DNA from: Parasulfitobacter algicola
GTDB taxonomy: Bacteria; Pseudomonadota; Alphaproteobacteria; Rhodobacterales; Rhodobacteraceae
Assembly: GCF_013315265.1 (NCBI RefSeq)
Contig: NZ_JABUFE010000012.1
Span: 53,471-117,470 of the forward strand
Length of the DNA: 64,000 nucleotides
Reading direction: 5' to 3'
Under the pieces are notes generated by a model. That model did not search any database. It was given only the letters and a program-made list of their open reading frames with translations, and was not told the origin of the DNA. Of this stretch, positions 63,872-64,000 are shown piece after piece (within the stretch, counting starts at the first letter, position 1; the number at the start of each line of letters is the position of its first letter). Position numbers and translations under genes: made by a program.

Positions 63872-63900
63872 GTGGACCACCGGCTCATCCGGTAGCCCAC
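63872..63900 (-). promoter_or_regulatory. Leader hairpin between tuf and rpsJ
   Basis: In the leftward RNA GUGGGCUACCGG-augag-CCGGUGGUCCAC forms a 12-bp stem with two G·U pairs; on the plus strand those two are mismatches, so selection seems to act on the leftward RNA. No U-tract follows, so it is not a terminator. A leader element for control of the S10 cluster is one possibility. Confidence 0.5.
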
Positions 63901-63934
63901 GTCGAACCCGAAGGTTAGTTATATATCGATTATA

Positions 63935-64000
63935 TTACTCGACGATTTTTGAGACGACGCCGGCGCCGACGGTGCGGCCGCCTTCGCGGATCGCGAACCG
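63935..64000 (-). CDS. tuf: Elongation factor Tu, 3' end (partial)
   Basis: The last 21 codons plus stop of a leftward gene: RFAIREGGRTVGAGVVSKIVE is the conserved EF-Tu C-terminus. The rest lies beyond the window. tuf upstream of rpsJ is the normal arrangement. Confidence 0.96.
   Translation of the reverse strand, partial: RFAIREGGRTVGAGVVSKIVE

Overview
The window looks like a piece of chromosome from a marine alphaproteobacterium of the Roseobacter group (Rhodobacterales). The support is indirect but consistent: a RuvX–DUF1289 pair, a DksA with a single cysteine, the alphaproteobacterial SspB, a fumC–DUF4169–RHH_4 cluster, TakP-type TRAP transport, and the sequence style of the ribosomal proteins. 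These are judgements from remembered family features, not from a search. I saw no rRNA, tRNA, CRISPR array, insertion sequence, integrase or prophage.

Layout. 1–18.3 kb is mixed housekeeping: ruvX (5' end probably outside the window), DUF1289, a TauE exporter, dusA, an M20 amidohydrolase, mazG, a nucleoside hydrolase, selO, a CBS protein divergent from a Na+/H+ antiporter, a Fur-family regulator, a DMT exporter, eno, an exonuclease III and an FAD monooxygenase. 18.3–28.4 kb holds dksA, a MoxR ATPase–GNAT–DUF2927 lipoprotein–VWA cluster, a rhodanese/ChrB-like gene coupled to chrA, sspB, and a fumC operon whose tail has a 58-aa DUF4169 gene and a protein resembling a Rieske subunit without its iron ligands. 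28.5–36.9 kb is a TRAP transporter with unusually large membrane subunits, a divergent Cache histidine kinase/NarL regulator pair and an FAD-linked D-lactate dehydrogenase; together they read as import, sensing and oxidation of small 2-oxo or 2-hydroxy acids. 36.9–37.6 kb is non-coding with a possible decayed gene.

38.8–48.3 kb is a long leftward operon: aminotransferase, carbamoyl-amide hydrolase, a small AT-rich secreted protein, dihydropyrimidinase, a membrane protein with an L7/L12-like tail, and an ABC transporter of the NMT1/ThiY class with two extra genes inside it. The enzymes fit hydrolysis of dihydropyrimidines or hydantoins and then transamination of the beta-amino acid. 48.4–50.6 kb carries a MobA-like transferase, an aminoglycoside nucleotidyltransferase-like gene and an XRE-cupin regulator.

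50.7–64 kb is the S10–spc ribosomal protein cluster, all leftward, ending at the 3' tip of tuf. It is cut twice: between rplW and rplB, and between rplP and rpmC. A strong intrinsic terminator sits at the upstream edge of each cut and a plausible promoter at the downstream edge. The islets hold AT-rich genes for single-pass membrane coiled-coil proteins (one with a phage tail-collar-like domain), a small lipoprotein, and a 2-oxoglutarate/Fe(II) oxygenase overlapping a hemerythrin-like protein. This broken superoperon and its contents are the most unusual part of the window. Dispersed GTCCCGGA-type palindromes occur in several intergenic gaps.
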